DNA of 64,000 nucleotides from a virus: positions 1 through 64,000 of the IMG/VR virus record IMGVR_UViG_3300009553_000019; one strand, given 5' to 3'. The notes beneath the pieces were generated by a model that was given only the letters and a program-made list of their open reading frames with translations, was not told the DNA's origin and did no database searches. Numbering within the stretch: position 1 is the stretch's first letter; each line of letters opens with the position of its first letter. A program made the position numbers and the translations under genes. Shown here in pieces: positions 35,786 to 45,590 of this stretch.

Positions 35786-38700
35786 ATGAGTTCTGCAATC
35801 ATCCTAATTCAGCAGAGTGGAGCCCCTGCTGGAGTAGCAGGGAAAAGTCGTGATGACCTAGCTCTGTATTCTGGCGCCAACCCAATCCAAATTTCCTCGA
35901 CTGATGGAACTGCAGGAACTGTTGCATGGGCGTTAATTGATAAACCCCCATCATCGACTGCAGCTATTGCTAATCCATCAATAGCATCTACTACATTTAA
36001 TCCAGACGTACCTGGGTCATACTTTATCCAGCTGACTGTAGATGGAGGTGGAAGTCCAGGTCAGATCCAAAGGTTGGTAGCTGCAGTACAAATCGCCTTA
36101 CCAGTCTGGGTTACAGGAACTTTGGATGCACCAAAGCTCAGAATTCCAGCAAAAGGTGAAACGATAGAGTTTAACGTCCAGTCATCTCCAGCTAGCGGGG
36201 CAAATACTAGAGGCTGGGCTCAAGAGATGGACGAGTGGTTTAGATCCATCTCTCAGTATGCTTTTGGTGTTGCTATTCAGTCAGCATCAACTCCTGTTAC
36301 TGGAACTGGTTATTCCACCTTTTTCACTCTCAACTTTGGATCTGGTTTTACAATAGTAGATGGTGGAAATGGTGTTCTTAACATCTCTACCTCAGGTGGT
36401 GGCGGAGGTGGTGGTGCACTAAGTCCTGCTAACTACACTGTAGCTCTTCCCGGTGGTCCGTTTTCAGTTTTAGATGTTGAAGCATCCTTCTTTGCTCCTT
36501 CTGGTTCTAACATCTACAACTCTGCTGGAAATGCTAATTTTGAAGCATCAGGATCAAATGCTCAATTAGTCGTCCATGCAGGTCATCATCAGAAACTCTT
36601 CCATAACCCAGGGATTCTCCCTGACCCAAATACTACGTTGGGTTATGCAGCTACTATCAACACAGGTTCAAACCCCCACACAGTAACATTTACAGACCTT
36701 GCTGGAACCCAGATTGCAACCTCTGATGGAAGGGTAATCAATCCTGGAGTACTTGGAGCTGGTCCGCAGATCAACATTGGGGCACCAGCTTCACCTCGAT
36801 TGATTGATTGGACGATTAACCCAACTTCTCTTCAACCAGAAGCAACTCAAATAATTGCAGTTGCAGCATCGGTTAATGTAGAAGGATTGATTGTAGATGT
36901 TTCACCAGGCCATCCAACTGGAGCACAAAATCTAGCATATAGTGCTAGTGGGTGGAGATGGAGTAATGGTCAAACTACTCCACCCCTAGCTGCTCCAGGA
37001 ATTTTAAGACTCTTCCACTCAAATGGGGTGGATTATGTTGATGTCTATCAACGAGTTGCAACCCCCTCAACTGGAACTGACAGCTGGACAATTTCAGCTC
37101 CAAGCCCAACTCTTCAAAGGGTTGGTAGAGCATTGTATTGGGTAAATGGATCCACATCAGAATGGGGGTTTTTACTCAATAGCGAGAGAAGATTTATTGA
37201 TGCTAGACAAACTGGATTTTTAGGTGATATTGAGCTCCAACCTGTTGCCTTAGCCAGGATTGATCAGCTTGGCGCTGACTTACAGTTTCAAGCTGGTGTT
37301 GTTTTTGACCACCGGAGAACGGTAGCTGTTAGCAGCCTAGCTGACATGTATTATGATTCGTTTGGTTTAGTTGGAACTGGATCATCAGTACCAAACGATG
37401 CTGTATCGATTGAGGGTGGTTCTTGCTGGATTTCTGGGAGACGCTATACGCTCAAAGGATCATTAGCAATTAACACAATCAGCGGAATTGGTTCTGCTGG
37501 AAAGAAGATTATTTGGGCTGAAGTTGGGGCTGATGGCAAATCAATCTCTCTTAAGGCTGCAGCAGCAACCGATCCGATCAATGGCTTACAAACTGCACTT
37601 TTGAATGGGTTTGATACACAGCCTCCGTTTGCAAAAGATTCCGCTGGTGGGACTCCCAGAAAACGTTGCCCTCTGTGGTATGGCAACTACGACGGTACAA
37701 ACCTATTGGGAGCTGGCAGAGTTGACTTGCGAAGAGATGTGGCGTACTTTGGAAGCTGGTCTGTAGGTACTCGATCTTTTTACGCTTACACGTCTTTGGA
37801 TGGCTCACCCACTCAGCAACCTTTAAGCAGAACAGCAGTACCAACCCCTGCTGGTGGACTGGGGACCGAATTTGAGAGTATAGCTGCCGCTTTAGCTTGG
37901 CATGCAGTTTTGACAGCTGGTTCTTTAGCAGGGACTGTTAACAACCTGCTAGACTCTGGTGGTAGAGGAGAAAACTACCCTTGCTGCTTGAATATCATCA
38001 AGGATACCTTTGAGACCTATCCTTTCACAATCTGGAATAACATAGAGATTCGTGGAGGTGGTAGACCTAATGTCCGATTGATGGCTAGGGCAACCGCTTT
38101 TGGGACCTCTGAACCAGGCTATTTTTGGATTGGTTCAGATTCTTTAGTTTACGGATCAGGTGGTGGTAATCAACTGGTTTACAATGTAAAGATCACTGGT
38201 TGTAATTGGGTGGTTGATAACCCAGTTGGTGATGGCGCATCTAATGCTGAGTGCATTAGAGTGAATGCGCCTTACTGGCTTGACTCTGCTTTCCCGACCA
38301 TCGCACCTCAAGCAAGCTGTCAACATGTGACAATTGATGACAATCGGTTTTTTGCTAGAGTATCAGCTCCAACTACTTCATTCGCAGGAATACGATTTTA
38401 TGCGGAAGCTGGTCCTGGGGGACCTGGAACTCATGCAGGAACTTACCACATCATCTCAATTCGAAAGAATAACCTTGGACTGAGTTATGGTACGACGGGT
38501 AGTTCAAACACGACTCTGGGAGTAGGTATTGGTGGTATATTTACAGCACCAATTAATGGCGAGCTTAGCCAACAAATAGAGATCCTAGATAACACCATTC
38601 GGGCAGGTCAGTTCGGTATTCGATTGGGTGAAGGAAATTGGGGAGTTGATAGAACTATCATTAGGGACAATTTTATAGGTGTAACCCAATCAACTGGAAC

Positions 38701-40600
38701 GTTGATCTCTTTTAGAGATAGCTCAGATTGGGAGGTTTCTAGAAATACAGGAACAACCTCGACATCTGGTGGTACTGGTATCTTTATGTTTGGATCTTGT
38801 CCAAATGGACGGATGTTTGCTAACAGGTTAACCGGTCCATCTAGTGCTACACCAACTGGTAGTGCTATAACTTATAGCTCTTGTTCCGATATCAGAGTCT
38901 ATGACAATACCTTGGTTGGTTGGTTGTATGGTATTACAGCTTCTGCTAGTGTGATTAGAGGTAGCTTTAAAAATAACAAACTTGTTGAAGGTGGGACATC
39001 GGATTCATGCTCTTTCGGGGTGAATTTCCCTGTTACTATCAACGACTGTGAGTTCGTTGGAAACGTAATTAGCGGTTATAGGGTTGGGCTGATTTTAGGA
39101 GCAACTGGTAATGTTACTCGTCTGTCGGTAAAAAACAACACCATTGCTGGTCAATCTATTTCAGCAGTTACTGGTGTAAGTGAATTTAGTGGTAAGGGAA
39201 TCTTGATAGCAATGCAGTCAATACTTGGAACTGACCAAGCTATCGAAATTCAAGGAAATACCATAAGAGACATTGTCACTAGTGATACACTAAGTCATGA
39301 TCTTTTCTCTACACCTACTGGTGGTATTGTAGTTCGAGCGATAGATAATGCTTCCAAAGCATTATCAGGACTAACGATAGAGGGTAACCAAATCCACTGC
39401 TCCAACTCGATAAGTCCTGGATCTGCTTTAATCAACACATTAGGTTGTTGGGGTATTTGGACAAATGCATCTCTTTCAGCTGGTTCAGTATGCAACAATA
39501 CTATCAACAGTGATGGTCTACAGATAAATTGTAATGATGCTGGAGGAACCGGAGATGGTGGGATTCGAGTTGGTTGTGGATCCAGCCCTCTTAGTAGTTC
39601 AACTTTTGCCATCACAAGTGCTATCATAAACGGAAATACGATTACGTGGACTTCAGGATCTGTTAGTGCTAGTCAAGCAGCATCTGCTGGTGTTAGAATT
39701 TTTGGTGATCAGCTAAATACAAAGGTCACCAATAATCAGATGTTGTTGAATTCCACAATGAATACAGACGCCACTTCGTGCGGTAGATTACACGGTGTGG
39801 TTGTAGATACAAACGGATCAAGAATCGCTTCAAATATCGAAGTTTCAAACAATCGAATTTCTTCTGAAGGGTACATGGCTACGCCACTCGGAACTGGTGG
39901 GGTTCCAGTCTGGATTAGATTTAGTAGCAATAGCTGCTCAATCAACAACAACAAAATTTCTGGGTCTTGGCACCACAACATTAATACCTCTGTCGGATTG
40001 ACAGAAAATCTGAAGTGGGCCTTTATTGCTGTAGGTATTGATGGTGCCAATACTACAAATGATTGCACCATTAATGGAAACACTATTATCGTTCCAGATA
40101 TACCAGTAGCTGCTGGCTGGAACATGCTATGTGGCATACGTGTTGGGTTATCTACTGGTAGTGGTAGTAACCTCCAGATAAACAACAATCTCTTGGATGT
40201 AAATCTTTACTCAACTGATCTTGCGGGTGAAGGTTCAGGAGCTCTGGATTCTGGGGCAATTCAAGTTAGTGGTAATGGTGTAAGTTGTGAGTTTGTTCAA
40301 ATTATGAACAACAGAGTTTTTAGGTTAGATCCACGAGGTGCTAGAACTGCAACCGCAATTTCAAATAGAGGTTGGTGTTCTGCCCAAGTGATTGGCAATG
40401 ATACTAACTCTTCGCCAACCCCATTCCCTGCTGTTCGAGACTTGCTTGAAGTTAACGTTGGTGGGATGCCCCATTCGGCTAGGTGGAGTTTAAATAGAGC
40501 TGGTACACCTTCGAGCGTTGGTCGTATTGATTTAGATCCCACCTCATATCTAGCGGATCCAGGTGGTGGAACTAACTGGGATGGGAGCACTTTTAGCTAA
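35786..40600 (+). CDS. Giant beta-helix tail fibre/spike protein
   Basis: 1604 residues, start ATG 35786 after GAGGAG. Residues 15-105 resemble a PKD/Ig-like domain (SSTDGTAGTVAWALIDKPPS; NPDVPGSYFIQLTVDGG). A Gly-rich hinge follows (SGGGGGGG near 210). From about 740 to 1560 there are dozens of parallel beta-helix rungs, each with an Asn/Asp-Asn turn such as ILDNTIRAG, IRDNFIGV, VKNNTIAG, IEGNQIHC and INGNTITW. This is the pectate-lyase-like fold of phage tailspikes, which bind or cut polysaccharides. No catalytic pair can be named by eye. It sits directly after the baseplate wedge gene and overlaps the next gene by TAATG. Confidence 0.78.
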   Translation: MSSAIILIQQSGAPAGVAGKSRDDLALYSGANPIQISSTDGTAGTVAWALIDKPPSSTAAIANPSIASTTFNPDVPGSYFIQLTVDGGGSPGQIQRLVAAVQIALPVWVTGTLDAPKLRIPAKGETIEFNVQSSPASGANTRGWAQEMDEWFRSISQYAFGVAIQSASTPVTGTGYSTFFTLNFGSGFTIVDGGNGVLNISTSGGGGGGGALSPANYTVALPGGPFSVLDVEASFFAPSGSNIYNSAGNANFEASGSNAQLVVHAGHHQKLFHNPGILPDPNTTLGYAATINTGSNPHTVTFTDLAGTQIATSDGRVINPGVLGAGPQINIGAPASPRLIDWTINPTSLQPEATQIIAVAASVNVEGLIVDVSPGHPTGAQNLAYSASGWRWSNGQTTPPLAAPGILRLFHSNGVDYVDVYQRVATPSTGTDSWTISAPSPTLQRVGRALYWVNGSTSEWGFLLNSERRFIDARQTGFLGDIELQPVALARIDQLGADLQFQAGVVFDHRRTVAVSSLADMYYDSFGLVGTGSSVPNDAVSIEGGSCWISGRRYTLKGSLAINTISGIGSAGKKIIWAEVGADGKSISLKAAAATDPINGLQTALLNGFDTQPPFAKDSAGGTPRKRCPLWYGNYDGTNLLGAGRVDLRRDVAYFGSWSVGTRSFYAYTSLDGSPTQQPLSRTAVPTPAGGLGTEFESIAAALAWHAVLTAGSLAGTVNNLLDSGGRGENYPCCLNIIKDTFETYPFTIWNNIEIRGGGRPNVRLMARATAFGTSEPGYFWIGSDSLVYGSGGGNQLVYNVKITGCNWVVDNPVGDGASNAECIRVNAPYWLDSAFPTIAPQASCQHVTIDDNRFFARVSAPTTSFAGIRFYAEAGPGGPGTHAGTYHIISIRKNNLGLSYGTTGSSNTTLGVGIGGIFTAPINGELSQQIEILDNTIRAGQFGIRLGEGNWGVDRTIIRDNFIGVTQSTGTLISFRDSSDWEVSRNTGTTSTSGGTGIFMFGSCPNGRMFANRLTGPSSATPTGSAITYSSCSDIRVYDNTLVGWLYGITASASVIRGSFKNNKLVEGGTSDSCSFGVNFPVTINDCEFVGNVISGYRVGLILGATGNVTRLSVKNNTIAGQSISAVTGVSEFSGKGILIAMQSILGTDQAIEIQGNTIRDIVTSDTLSHDLFSTPTGGIVVRAIDNASKALSGLTIEGNQIHCSNSISPGSALINTLGCWGIWTNASLSAGSVCNNTINSDGLQINCNDAGGTGDGGIRVGCGSSPLSSSTFAITSAIINGNTITWTSGSVSASQAASAGVRIFGDQLNTKVTNNQMLLNSTMNTDATSCGRLHGVVVDTNGSRIASNIEVSNNRISSEGYMATPLGTGGVPVWIRFSSNSCSINNNKISGSWHHNINTSVGLTENLKWAFIAVGIDGANTTNDCTINGNTIIVPDIPVAAGWNMLCGIRVGLSTGSGSNLQINNNLLDVNLYSTDLAGEGSGALDSGAIQVSGNGVSCEFVQIMNNRVFRLDPRGARTATAISNRGWCSAQVIGNDTNSSPTPFPAVRDLLEVNVGGMPHSARWSLNRAGTPSSVGRIDLDPTSYLADPGGGTNWDGSTFS

Positions 40601-42423
40601 TGGCCTGGGGTACTTCAGCCTGGGGTGGAGGTGGTGGAGGAACTGGACCATGGGGAGCATGCATTCCTGGTGGTCCAGATTTAACGCTACCAACTATCTC
40701 TTTACAATCTCCAGCTCCCACATCGACTGTATCAAACAACACCAACATTGCGTTTAGAATTTCTGATGATGTTGGAGTTGATTTTAACACCATTGTCGTA
40801 AAAGTCACTGTCGGTGTAACTACCTACACTGCATTTTCGGATGGTGTTTTTGATCCTCTGTTTAATGGTGTTCAAAACTTTCTTAGTGCGAATGCTACAA
40901 ATGGCTTTGATTTCATCATACAACCTAGTATCGTATGGGCTGCAGGTTCTACTGTTAGTGTTACTGTTGTTGCTGGTGATACTAGCTGCAACCTAGTAAC
41001 TACTAGTTGGTCATTTCAAATTGAGGAGACTGAGTCAGTTTGTTGTGGTCCAATCAATTTCATAGATGTACCCTATCTAGGTGGGTGGGGTGATCATGAG
41101 TGGGGTACCTCATATTGGGGTGGGGGTTTAACGGTTTCTTTACCAGTAGATGGGGGCGGTGTTCCACTAATCGGAAGTATTACCCCTAATCAAGGCTTTA
41201 CTACTGGTGGTGATAACTTCACTATCATAGGATCTAACCTAGCTAGTTTCTTTTTTAATGACCGCTTTTCTGATGCTATTGTTGGATTTCTCTGGTATCA
41301 GATGGGTGGCTTAATTACTGAAGGACCCATTGGGTTCAATGGTTCATTACACTGCAAAACTGTTGGGTTTAACTCATACTCTGGAGTAGTTGCGAATTAT
41401 CTAAAGCCTAATGGCGATTTTCATGTAGCTCTAGACTTTTTGGTTAAAACTCCATTCTTAACTAAAAAGCCACCAGTAGAAGTAGTTCTTGCAGCGGTTG
41501 AAGCTTTTGTTGATGATGGGAATCGTATACGTTTCTCTTATGTTGCAAAAGGGTCAACTAGCATCCTAAGGATGGAGGTCTGGAAGACAGGAATACTTCG
41601 ACACATAAAAGAAAAGCAACTATCTACTTTTAGTGGAAATCTTGGTATTATGCGATACTATGACAGTATCCATAGTGATGAGAAGGTTGCTTTTTGGTTT
41701 AACGGAAATAAGATTTTTGACTGTTTTGATGGTCCAGTCGGTACATTGCAGATTAGATTCTTTACCTACAATAACAATAGTTCCTATGAACTAGAGACAT
41801 GGTTTGACAACTTTATCTCTCATACTGTAATTGTCTTTACTGGTCCATTTGGTAGTGATGTAGTAACTAACGTAGTTGAAGTAAATACTAATCGAGTTAG
41901 GGGTAAGACACCAGCTACTGTTGAAAACTGGGCTGGTGATGTTAATATCAGAGTTACTAATGGGTCAGGATCTGGTTGTGTAGGAACTTGTTACGCATCT
42001 GTAACGCCTTATGTACCTGCTAGCCCTTCTGACTGGGAATCACCAGCACCTACAACAGTCGAAGAAGCAATGCTTCGAATTCAGCTGGAGCTTTTAGATC
42101 ATTTTGATGGGACAGTCTCAACTCTAGGAGTATGTTCTAACTTGGTTGATTTGGCTGCAGACTTAGCCTTGCATATCGACTTTGCAGTCTCACCGACTTT
42201 AGATGATATCTCTCATAAGCTATTCTTACATACAGAACATCCAATTGGACATCCCGATGTGCTAAGTAGTGGTGGATGTTTCCAATATGAGTACCCACCA
42301 GGTTATATCGTTGGCAGGTCTCAGCCATTCCGACCAACCCTAAGAGAAGTATCAATCTGTAATGACGAGGCTCTTAGGAATCCGGGACCAAATATTGGTC
42401 TGGGTCTCCGTGTGGAATATTGA
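40600..42423 (+). CDS. IPT/TIG-domain tail protein with an inserted ConA-like domain
   Basis: 607 residues. The N-terminus is Trp/Gly-rich (MAWGTSAWGGGGGG, repeated as GGWGDHEWGTSYWGGG near 160). An Ig-like domain spans about 28-145. From about 185 an IPT/TIG domain begins (LIGSITPNQGFTTGGDNFTI) but breaks after GSNL. A jelly-roll-like block (about 205-400, with GFNGSLHCKTVGF, GDFHVALDFLVKT and YELETWFDNF) intervenes. The TIG end resumes as VVEVNTNRVRGKTPAT and VNIRVTNGSG. The C-terminal 120 residues are helical, with HTEHPIGHPDV. Probably an adhesion or fibre-attachment protein of the baseplate. Confidence 0.6.
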   Translation: MAWGTSAWGGGGGGTGPWGACIPGGPDLTLPTISLQSPAPTSTVSNNTNIAFRISDDVGVDFNTIVVKVTVGVTTYTAFSDGVFDPLFNGVQNFLSANATNGFDFIIQPSIVWAAGSTVSVTVVAGDTSCNLVTTSWSFQIEETESVCCGPINFIDVPYLGGWGDHEWGTSYWGGGLTVSLPVDGGGVPLIGSITPNQGFTTGGDNFTIIGSNLASFFFNDRFSDAIVGFLWYQMGGLITEGPIGFNGSLHCKTVGFNSYSGVVANYLKPNGDFHVALDFLVKTPFLTKKPPVEVVLAAVEAFVDDGNRIRFSYVAKGSTSILRMEVWKTGILRHIKEKQLSTFSGNLGIMRYYDSIHSDEKVAFWFNGNKIFDCFDGPVGTLQIRFFTYNNNSSYELETWFDNFISHTVIVFTGPFGSDVVTNVVEVNTNRVRGKTPATVENWAGDVNIRVTNGSGSGCVGTCYASVTPYVPASPSDWESPAPTTVEEAMLRIQLELLDHFDGTVSTLGVCSNLVDLAADLALHIDFAVSPTLDDISHKLFLHTEHPIGHPDVLSSGGCFQYEYPPGYIVGRSQPFRPTLREVSICNDEALRNPGPNIGLGLRVEY

Positions 42424-45400
42424 TGCCAATAAATAGCTTAATCAACAGATATCGAGACCTTGTCAATCAAATTCCGAAGGGGTCTTTCTATAGTAATGAT
42501 GGAAACATTGTCCCTATGCGGGACAATCCCTATGTAATTCGATTTACAACTAACTCACCCAATACACAGTTTGGGGTGTTTGTCAATAACATCTATACAG
42601 GTGTAGTTCAGAGTGATGCTCAGGGGAATGTAACTACCTCTGTTTTACCGAAGTTGGGTGAGAACGAGCTATCAATTGTTAACAGCGTAACTCAAGAACG
42701 AACTATATCGTATCTTACTACTAGAAATTACGCTACCTGGCTAGCTTCTATAGCTGAAGTTTTTGAAGAACTAGATAACTTCATAGATCTAACTCAGTTA
42801 GATTCTGGGTTAGCCACTGCATCAAGTTCTGGCTTAGATGAGGTTTGGGGGGTTAGGGCAAACCAAAGCAATGTAGGTTATGAACCTGATGCTTATCGGG
42901 AAACACTTCAAGCCTTACTTCTTGGTTATCGACTTTTTGGTGCAAAGTTTAGAGGTATTGAGCTAGCAGTTGCAAGTTTTACTCAAATCCCTCCTCTTAT
43001 TTATCAACGACGATTTGATGGTAAACGATGGATTCTTGGGTCGGATTTCCTAGTCAACCGTACTTTCGAAACTATTGAATTCGCTTTTAACCCAACCCCT
43101 TCACTGCCTGGATTAACCTTAGAGAGTATAGGGTGGATTGCTAATACAGGATCAACCACTCTTGGTTGGGTGTCTGGTGGGACTATTAGTGTATCTGGAA
43201 CTGTCGATCTTAATACCCTAACTTATGGTAAAGGTGGAAGCGTTGATGGGCTAACGTTAGTAATTTCTAACGAAGCTGGAGCATTTCAAACAGTAAAGTT
43301 TAATCAACCCGCTAGTGGTGGGGATCTTACGGATCAAATCAACCGAAGTATCCAGGGCATAGAATCGTACATTGGGGTTGGAAATGTTTTGGTTATAAAA
43401 TCAACTTTGCTTGGTTCTACCAGCTTTATCAAGGTTGAGCGTTATGGAACAGCCCTGCCAATAGTCGGATTGTTAGAGCAGCTAATAACAGGTAATGATA
43501 ATCTCATCACATACATAGACCCTATCTTGGGGTTGTTTACAAAACTGACTTCTCCAAGATTTGATGGGCTAGTAGATATTCCAGGACCTAGGTTTCCAGC
43601 AAGAAGTCTCAGTATTGCAGGTCCATTCAATATCACGCCTGGAAATCAGCTGCTAGAATTTGATATTGACTCAAGAGGGGTAATTGATATTCTTTTACCA
43701 CTTGGAGCTCAAACAGCTACTAGTTTAGCTACTTTCATCAACACTGCTTTACTTTTAGATGTTAGGTATGGAATCACCTACTCGAACAGTATTCAAGTAG
43801 CAGTTGGAAGTCCAAGAATAAGAATAGACTCTTCGGATGGTGGTTCTATTGAAATTTACCCCACCACCGGATCTATCTACCTATTCAACATCACAGCTCC
43901 TGAAAAGTATTTAGGGTACCAACCAATCATTGCTACTGTTCGAGTAGTTAATGCAGCTACAGATGTTTCAAATTCTGTAGTTTTTCAGACCTATAGATCA
44001 CCACTGCCAGAGAATTGGTTTGCTTTTGGAGCTTCAGCAAAAGTTGTCGCTAGACAGGGACAACAGTTTTCTACTGGTCCCCAATGTTTACAGCTAACTG
44101 CAACAGGATCTGGTGAAATCACTCTTTACCAAAAGGCAATTGTCCAAGCTAATAAGTATAAGGAATTTCTTTTTGATTGGGGTATGTGGTTATCACCAAC
44201 GGTAAATATATCAGCTACGTTAGGTTGGAGTTTTGATAATGGTACAACCTGGAATGAAGGTACTACGATTGCATTATCAAAACTAGATGACCCTAACCAG
44301 CTCCCAAAATTCATCAGAAGTACATTTAGGTACGATGCTGACGCTTTAAGCTTAACAGTTAGGGTAAGAATATCAGGGTTGACAGCTGGGCAGACTGTTG
44401 TGGTTGATTCTGCTAGATTATTACAACCCAATGTTACTGCAATGTTTCTGGCAAGAAATACAATCATACGATCTCGTAAACGATCGTATTTCGGAGAACT
44501 ACTTTGGAGTTGGTGTTCTGATCCATTAACTGCTGATGAATCTACCTCAATTGGTTTGGGATCACCTCCCAATTGGCCAGTAGGTACGATAGATCAAATA
44601 GCAGCAGCTCAAAACCAAATCGATAGATTTGACGTTTCGGAATTTGACCTAGTTTCGGGATTGTCAAAAAATCTCATGGGGGTTATTAATGAGTCAGATT
44701 GGTCAATGGCAACCTTAACCAATCTAGATCTTATCCCCAGAGATCCTTCTAGAGCTTCTTTTGTTCAACCATCTGTTGCAGATGTAGTAACTGATTCTTT
44801 GACTTTTCCAAATGCTCCACCATATAGAGCAACTCTAAGTTTAGTTTCAGATCAAGATCAAGGTCAGGCTGTATTATTTGAAGATGGTACACCATTACCC
44901 AACGACAAATGGTTTTTTAGCTTAGCGAACCAAATTACAGTAGATACATCATCTTATAACCCCAACGCTCTATACACTGTTAGTTATTTACCTCTTTGGC
45001 AAGCTGAGACTCAGATCATTGATTTGGGTAGTGGGTTTCAAGATTATGTGTGGTATGGAGATCACTATCGATTCACTAGATTTGATACAGATAAGACAAA
45101 AACATTGAAGTCACGATATCTCTATCTTGATTTCACTACCTTTGAAGCTGTTTTAGATTTTCCAGCAGTTCCCGACATTAACCTGACTACAATCGTTAGG
45201 GATAATGGTTTGGATAAGGTAGAGCTAACAAAAGATTCTTTCATTTGGGTTGATCAATACACCGTCCGATTAGCAGCACAGGCAGTTATACCTACGGCAC
45301 TTTATACTATGACTTACTACGAAGTAGGTATGAAAAACGAAGAGCTTCCTCAGGTTTTATTTGAGACTAGGGGTGGGGCAACTGCCTCTGATTGCCAATC

Positions 45401-45581
45401 AGCTAGCTACAAGACAATAACGAGAAATCAGGCATTGAGGACTAGCACTGGTTTTAGATACCACCAATTTAGGTTAACAGCAACCAATATCAAATATGTT
45501 ACTGATTTTAGGTTGTCATCAATTGTTGCAAAAGGGCTAAATGTTTTTGGCTCTCAGTCTGTTCCTGGTTTAGTACCGTGA
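42423..45581 (+). CDS. Large baseplate wedge-like/tail protein
   Basis: 1052 residues from ATG 42423 (TGATG with the previous stop); an in-frame TTG three bases upstream is less likely. The N-terminal third has IRFTTNSPNTQFGVFVNN (beta), then VFEELDNFIDL and EPDAYRETLQALLLGYRLFG. The latter helical stretch resembles the gpI/gp7-type proteins that follow gp6 in baseplate operons. The remainder is beta-rich with several jelly-roll-like modules (EKYLGYQPIIATVRVVNAA; KEFLFDWGMWLSPTVNIS). It likely bridges the wedge to the fibres. Confidence 0.55.
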   Translation: MPINSLINRYRDLVNQIPKGSFYSNDGNIVPMRDNPYVIRFTTNSPNTQFGVFVNNIYTGVVQSDAQGNVTTSVLPKLGENELSIVNSVTQERTISYLTTRNYATWLASIAEVFEELDNFIDLTQLDSGLATASSSGLDEVWGVRANQSNVGYEPDAYRETLQALLLGYRLFGAKFRGIELAVASFTQIPPLIYQRRFDGKRWILGSDFLVNRTFETIEFAFNPTPSLPGLTLESIGWIANTGSTTLGWVSGGTISVSGTVDLNTLTYGKGGSVDGLTLVISNEAGAFQTVKFNQPASGGDLTDQINRSIQGIESYIGVGNVLVIKSTLLGSTSFIKVERYGTALPIVGLLEQLITGNDNLITYIDPILGLFTKLTSPRFDGLVDIPGPRFPARSLSIAGPFNITPGNQLLEFDIDSRGVIDILLPLGAQTATSLATFINTALLLDVRYGITYSNSIQVAVGSPRIRIDSSDGGSIEIYPTTGSIYLFNITAPEKYLGYQPIIATVRVVNAATDVSNSVVFQTYRSPLPENWFAFGASAKVVARQGQQFSTGPQCLQLTATGSGEITLYQKAIVQANKYKEFLFDWGMWLSPTVNISATLGWSFDNGTTWNEGTTIALSKLDDPNQLPKFIRSTFRYDADALSLTVRVRISGLTAGQTVVVDSARLLQPNVTAMFLARNTIIRSRKRSYFGELLWSWCSDPLTADESTSIGLGSPPNWPVGTIDQIAAAQNQIDRFDVSEFDLVSGLSKNLMGVINESDWSMATLTNLDLIPRDPSRASFVQPSVADVVTDSLTFPNAPPYRATLSLVSDQDQGQAVLFEDGTPLPNDKWFFSLANQITVDTSSYNPNALYTVSYLPLWQAETQIIDLGSGFQDYVWYGDHYRFTRFDTDKTKTLKSRYLYLDFTTFEAVLDFPAVPDINLTTIVRDNGLDKVELTKDSFIWVDQYTVRLAAQAVIPTALYTMTYYEVGMKNEELPQVLFETRGGATASDCQSASYKTITRNQALRTSTGFRYHQFRLTATNIKYVTDFRLSSIVAKGLNVFGSQSVPGLVP

Positions 45582-45590
45582 GGTTATGAG

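Noticed and set aside
39736-40188. Minus-strand open frames within the beta-helix fibres (also near 44126-44572 and 47792-48223)
   Set aside because: Shadows of long plus-strand genes with no recognisable protein features.
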